A program made the position numbers and the translations under genes. Positions 60,201 to 64,000 of a stretch of 64,000 bases of DNA are shown one piece after another; the first letter of the stretch is position 1, and every line of letters starts with the position of its first letter. Below the pieces are notes generated by a model that searched no databases, had not been told where the DNA came from, and saw only the letters and a list, made by a program, of their open reading frames with translations. Source of the DNA: Pseudofabraea citricarpa. Lineage: Eukaryota > Ascomycota > Leotiomycetes > Helotiales > Dermateaceae. Where the stretch lies: contig JAPWGK010000002.1 in the NCBI GenBank assembly GCA_029641185.1, positions 744,001-808,000 on the forward strand. The letters run 5' to 3'.

Positions 60201-62540
60201 TCAAACCTGGAGCAGAAGGTTATCGCTGGCAATGCGCTTGGTGAACTGATCCGGAAAGCTGGTGACGGTGTCTTGTCAACATTACTACCGACTCTTGAGG
60301 AAGGATTGCAGACTTCAACAGATACAGATGCTAAACAAGGCATATGTATTGCGCTCAGGGAGCTCATATCGTCTGCTTCTGTTGATGCTCTCGAAGATCA
60401 TGAGAAGACTTTGATATCTGTTGTTCGAACAGCTCTCATTGATTCAGACGAAGATGTACGAGAAGCTGCCGCGGAGGCCTTTGACTCTTTGCAACAAATC
60501 TTCGGCAAACGTGCTGTCGATCAAGTACTGCCTCATCTTCTGAGCCTCCTTCGAACTGAAGATGAAGCCGAGAATGCCCTATCAGCTCTTCTCACGTTGC
60601 TTACGGAAACAACGAGATCGAACATCATTCTTCCAAATCTCATTCCAACGCTAACAACATCGCCAATATCATCTTTCAATGCGAAGGCGCTTGCATCACT
60701 TTCTACTGTTGCAGGATCATCAATGACAAGAAGACTCCCAAGCATTTTGAATTCTCTCATGGACAATATTATCTCTTGTAAAGACGACAACTTGCGCGCT
60801 GATCTTGATGCGTCATTCGATACTGTTATCCTTTCGATTGATGAGTACGATGGTCTGAATACTGCCATGAGCGTCTTACTTGCACTCGTCAAACATGACG
60901 ATCATCGTCGAAGAGCTGCCACAGACTACCATTTAGCCAAATTCTTTGCGTCATCAAACGTTGATTATTCACGCTATAATCAAGACATTATTCGTGCACT
61001 ACTCATTTCGTTTGATGACAGAGATCCTGAGGTTGTCAAAGCTGCTTGGACCGCTTTGAGCGAGTTTACTAAGCATTTAAAGAAAGAGGAGATGGAAGCT
61101 CTTGTTTACTCTACCAGACAAATATTACAGCATGTTGGTGTGGCAGGATCAAACCTTCCTGGATTCGGGCTACCCAAGGGTATCAATGCTATCCTCCCTA
61201 TTTTCCTCCAGGGTCTTATGAATGGAACAGCTGAGCAAAGGACGCAATCAGCTTTGGCTATTTCTGACATTGTCGACCGAACTAGTGGAGACTCTTTAAA
61301 GCCATTTGTAACTCAAATTACTGGTCCCCTTATCAGAGTTGTGTCTGAAAGATCAGTCGACGTCAAAGCTGCTATTTTGCTTACCCTTAACAACTTGCTG
61401 GAGAAAATTCCGACCTTCCTCAAGCCCTTCCTGCCTCAACTTCAAAGAACATTTGCCAAGTCACTTGCTGATACGTCAAGCGAAGTGCTAAGAAGTCGAG
61501 CTGCCAAAGCCTTGGGTACATTGATCACATTGACTCCTCGTATTGATCCTTTGATTGCAGAACTTGTCACTGGATCGAGAACATCGGATGCTGGAGTTCG
61601 GAATGCTATGTTGAAGGCACTATACGAGGTTATCAGCAAGGCAGGAGCCAACATGAGCGAAGCATCCCGTGGTGCTGTGTTATCTTTGATTGATACGGAC
61701 CCAGAAGATAACGATGTCTCTATGGCTATTACAAATGCGAAACTGCTCGGAGCTTTGATCAAAAATGTTTCTCCCGACGCTGCTGCCGGCCTCATCAAGA
61801 ACCGTGTCATCCCTAACCACCCCAGCCAGCCTTCGGTTTTGGCGCTCAATGCTGTGCTTCTCGAAGCACCATCATCTTTGACAGAATCATCTTTCGCCGA
61901 GGACTTGCCGCAAGTGATCTGTCATGGCATGTCAAGCAAGAATGTAAGTAGTGTACTCGACAGACTTGGTGTAGAAGTGACTAACAGGCCATAGAATTTC
62001 ATCTCAGACAATTGCGTGCTCGCCGCCGGTAAATATCTGCTCACAGAGACTCGAAGTGGGGAGTTTGAAACCTTGAAACCAATATTCGAGACTCTTGCCA
62101 CTTTGATACAGCCAGGTAACTCGGTTGATACGCGCAGATTAGCTCTTGTGGTCATTCGTACTACCTGCCGTCATCATGAGGACATTGTTCGACCACATCT
62201 TCCACTATTAGCATCTCCAATTTTTGCTAGTGTTCGAGATCCGGTTATCCCTGTCAAGCTCGCAGCAGAAGCTGCCTTTATGGCATTGTTCAACGTGGTC
62301 GATGAGGAAAGCAAAGTATTCGATAAATATATCTCAAGTCAGAACTTGCCCGCCAATACAAAGAGGAGCATGCAGGATTACTTCAAACGTGTTGCACTGA
62401 GGTTAGGAAGTCAAGCACGTGAGAGGAGAGAAGCAGAGGGTGGTCAAGGTGGCTTGGGTCTTTCCAATGATGAGGTTGATGATGAAAGGGAGATTTGGAG
62501 TATTGGCAAGGTAGATTTGGAAGGCATTTTTGATGAGTAG
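54292..62540 (+). CDS. GCN1: Translational activator Gcn1
   Basis: Ribosome-bound co-activator of the eIF2-alpha kinase Gcn2 in the amino-acid starvation response; it also binds collided ribosomes. Exons 54292-54427, 54490-56621, 56679-61943 and 61995-62540 give 2,692 residues, close to the 2,672 of yeast. The protein is helical HEAT repeats throughout. The central eEF3-like region lies at about 1390-1690 (RRGAAYGLAGLVHGKG, DDDQWRSKKGACDLLGAMAY, LNDSHKEVRLAANRSL, GDRLGSAQALSEVL). The downstream part, which should include the Gcn2 RWD-binding region, continues with HEAT units to an acidic C-terminus (EIWSIGKVDLEGIFDE). The intron at 56622-56678 is 57 nt with no stop, so it is hidden inside an apparently longer frame. 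Confidence 0.97.
56622..56678 (+). other. Stop-free 57-nt intron in GCN1
   Basis: GTAAGT donor, CTCGACTAA branch-like site and TTATTTCAG acceptor. If retained it would insert 19 residues (VSHLKPSVSRTSTKKFLFQ) into a HEAT helix region. Consensus sites and the atypical Lys/Ser-rich content indicate that it is spliced. Confidence 0.8.
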
Positions 62541-62945
62541 ACATCTGTCTAGCTTTAGTTGTTACATGATATGGAATAGCGTATAGCACTGGAGATCAAA
62601 AGTTGCATTGGGTGGTTTAGAAAAGCAAATAAATGATGACTTCATGCCAATATTCCCCAGTGTTGGAACCTGAGCAGAAATTCCAGCTAAAGTTAGGCCT
62701 GATATCCTGTTGTTCTGCTCTCACACAGCTCAATGCTCATTATGGCGGATTCTGAGCCATCTTTACTCATATCGTCACGTGGTATATATCAGGCCTTGCC
62801 CCGCTCCGATTGGTGCCTGGCTCAACCGATTCAGGCCAAAACGCACAACGATTTTCCACTTCGCTAGCCAAAATCTTGACGTCCTCCAATCCTCAAATCT
62901 TCTTCGACAACAACCATCGACCAACGCCCATCGACATCCGGCAAA
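62541..62945. promoter_or_regulatory. GCN1 3' flank and eL19 promoter
   Basis: 405 bp between tandem genes. Pyrimidine-rich sequence and CAACCATCGACC-like leader sequence just before 62946 suit a ribosomal-protein promoter. No other gene. Confidence 0.55.
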
Positions 62946-63680
62946 ATGGTCAATCTCACCACCCAGAAGCGCCTTGCGGCCTCCGTCGTAGGATGCGGAA
63001 AGCGCAAGATCTGGCTCGATCCCAACGAGACCAGCGAAATCTCCAATGCCAACTCCCGCCAGACGATCCGAAAGCTCGTGGCTGATGGCCTCATCATCCG
63101 CAAGCCAGTCACCATGCACTCCCGATCTCGCGCCCGAGACCTCACAGCCGCCCGCCGAATCGGTAGACACCGTGGTTTTGGTAAGAGAAAGGGTACCGCG
63201 GATGCTCGTATGCCCAGGTACGTTTGAGGAGCCGAGTACTATCATTCTAGCAGTTGTGGCGTGGGATATTCTAGGGAGGGAAATATACTGATGGTTACTT
63301 CTAGCCAAGTTGTCTGGATGCGCCGCCTTCGAGTTCTCCGCCGCCTGCTTGTTAAGTACCGTGCCAGCGGCAAGATTGATAAGCATCTTTACCACGAGCT
63401 TTACCATCTCAGCAAGGGTAACACCTTCAAGCACAAGAGAGCGCTGGTTGAGCACGTAAGTTGGCATATGTCGCTCTCCATTTAGCAACATACTGATAGA
63501 CATCTTTAGATCCACAAGGCCAAGGCTGAGAAGGCCCGTGAGAGAGTCATCAAGGAGGAGATGGACGCCAAGCGTGCCAAGACGAAGGCTGCCCGCGAGA
63601 GAAAGCTCGAGAGAGTCGTTGCCAAGCGTGCTGCCCAGTTCGGAGAGGAGGAGGAGGAGGAAGAGACCGAGACCAAGTGA
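62946..63680 (+). CDS. RPL19: 60S ribosomal protein eL19
   Basis: Large-subunit protein at the subunit interface. Exons 62946-63217, 63305-63455 and 63510-63680 give 197 residues, normal for eL19. Begins [20 protein letters not shown], continues with [20 protein letters not shown], a very basic middle ([20 protein letters not shown], then [17 protein letters not shown]), [12 protein letters not shown], and a long basic C-terminal helix. It ends in a run of Glu and ETETK, somewhat more acidic than usual. Codon choice is biased toward C-ending codons compared with neighbours, as expected for a highly expressed gene. Confidence 0.97.
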
Positions 63681-64000
63681 ATTTGAGCAAGGTATCTTTC
63701 GTGAGGGGTAGCATACGGAGTGTATTTGGCAAGGCTTTTTTGTTTCTAAAAGGCTCGGTGCTTTTTGATGTCACTGGGCTTATTGCATTCACTGTACGGA
63801 CAATGGTATCATGATCTTCAAAATCAAACACGGTGTACTACACAGGTTATGTGAGTTGGGTGAAGTGGAACGAGAATTATGAGAATGTAATTCCCAACAA
63901 GATATCAGGGTGAAGCTGGCTTATAAATGTCATCTTACACCCACGTTTTAACTCTCCGCCTTTCGAAAAATGGATTGCTCATCTCGAACCCTTGATTTTT
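63681..64000. other. eL19 3' flank at window end
   Basis: 320 bp of AT-rich sequence that should contain the eL19 3' UTR. No gene is supported before the window ends. Confidence 0.55.

Overview
The window is nuclear DNA of a filamentous ascomycete (Pezizomycotina; a leotiomycete such as a Botrytis/Sclerotinia relative is my guess). The evidence is short GT-AG introns of about 43-146 nt with CTAAC-like branch sites, fungal housekeeping genes (threonyl-tRNA synthetase, ATG27, TEN1, SNF7, GCN1, eL19), fungus-only families (2EXR, TmpA-like), and copia-type solo LTRs. No bacterial operon, plasmid, phage or CRISPR feature was seen. Exon boundaries were built by hand from splice motifs and checked by reading-frame arithmetic.

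Layout. 0.1-2.9 kb: cytosolic ThrRS (-, 5 exons). 2.9-4.9 kb: AT-rich spacer with a solo LTR flanked by perfect target duplications and a MITE-like element. 4.9-6.0 kb: ATG27 (+). 7.1-17.5 kb: a giant secreted Ser/Thr-rich repeat protein (+, about 3.4 thousand residues) with a cysteine-containing N-terminal domain, several internal repeat families and a six-cysteine C-terminal domain. 17.5-25.4 kb: a gene desert with simple repeats and a C-rich/G4-capable tract. 25.4-27.0 kb: TmpA-like membrane flavoprotein (+). 28.7-31.9 kb: two divergent 2EXR-domain genes with a three-copy minisatellite between them. 34.6-35.2 kb: a four-exon small conserved gene (+). 36.0-37.9 kb: TEN1 (-) and SNF7/VPS32 (+), head to head. 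40.0-45.2 kb: a large acidic disordered repeat protein (+). 45.7 kb: a second, shortened LTR of the same family. 46.9-48.6 kb: an orphan protein (+). 49.1-54.1 kb: an 11-exon DHX29-type DExH RNA helicase (-). 54.3-62.5 kb: GCN1 (+), divergent from the helicase over a 223-bp spacer. 62.9-63.7 kb: ribosomal protein eL19 (+).

How the genes relate. The right end is translation-related: a ribosome-associated helicase type, the GCN2 co-activator GCN1 and a large-subunit ribosomal protein, with ThrRS at the far left. ATG27 and SNF7 act in endomembrane and autophagy traffic, and TEN1 acts at telomeres. The accessory part (giant adhesin-like gene, desert, 2EXR pair, disordered protein, LTR and MITE remnants) is where novelty is most likely. 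No new multi-gene system is evident. The most unusual items are the giant protein with its exact 132-bp repeat array, the spliced genes that only appear after intron removal (TEN1 and the 135-residue gene), three stop-free introns of length 3n, and the MITE and LTR remnants.
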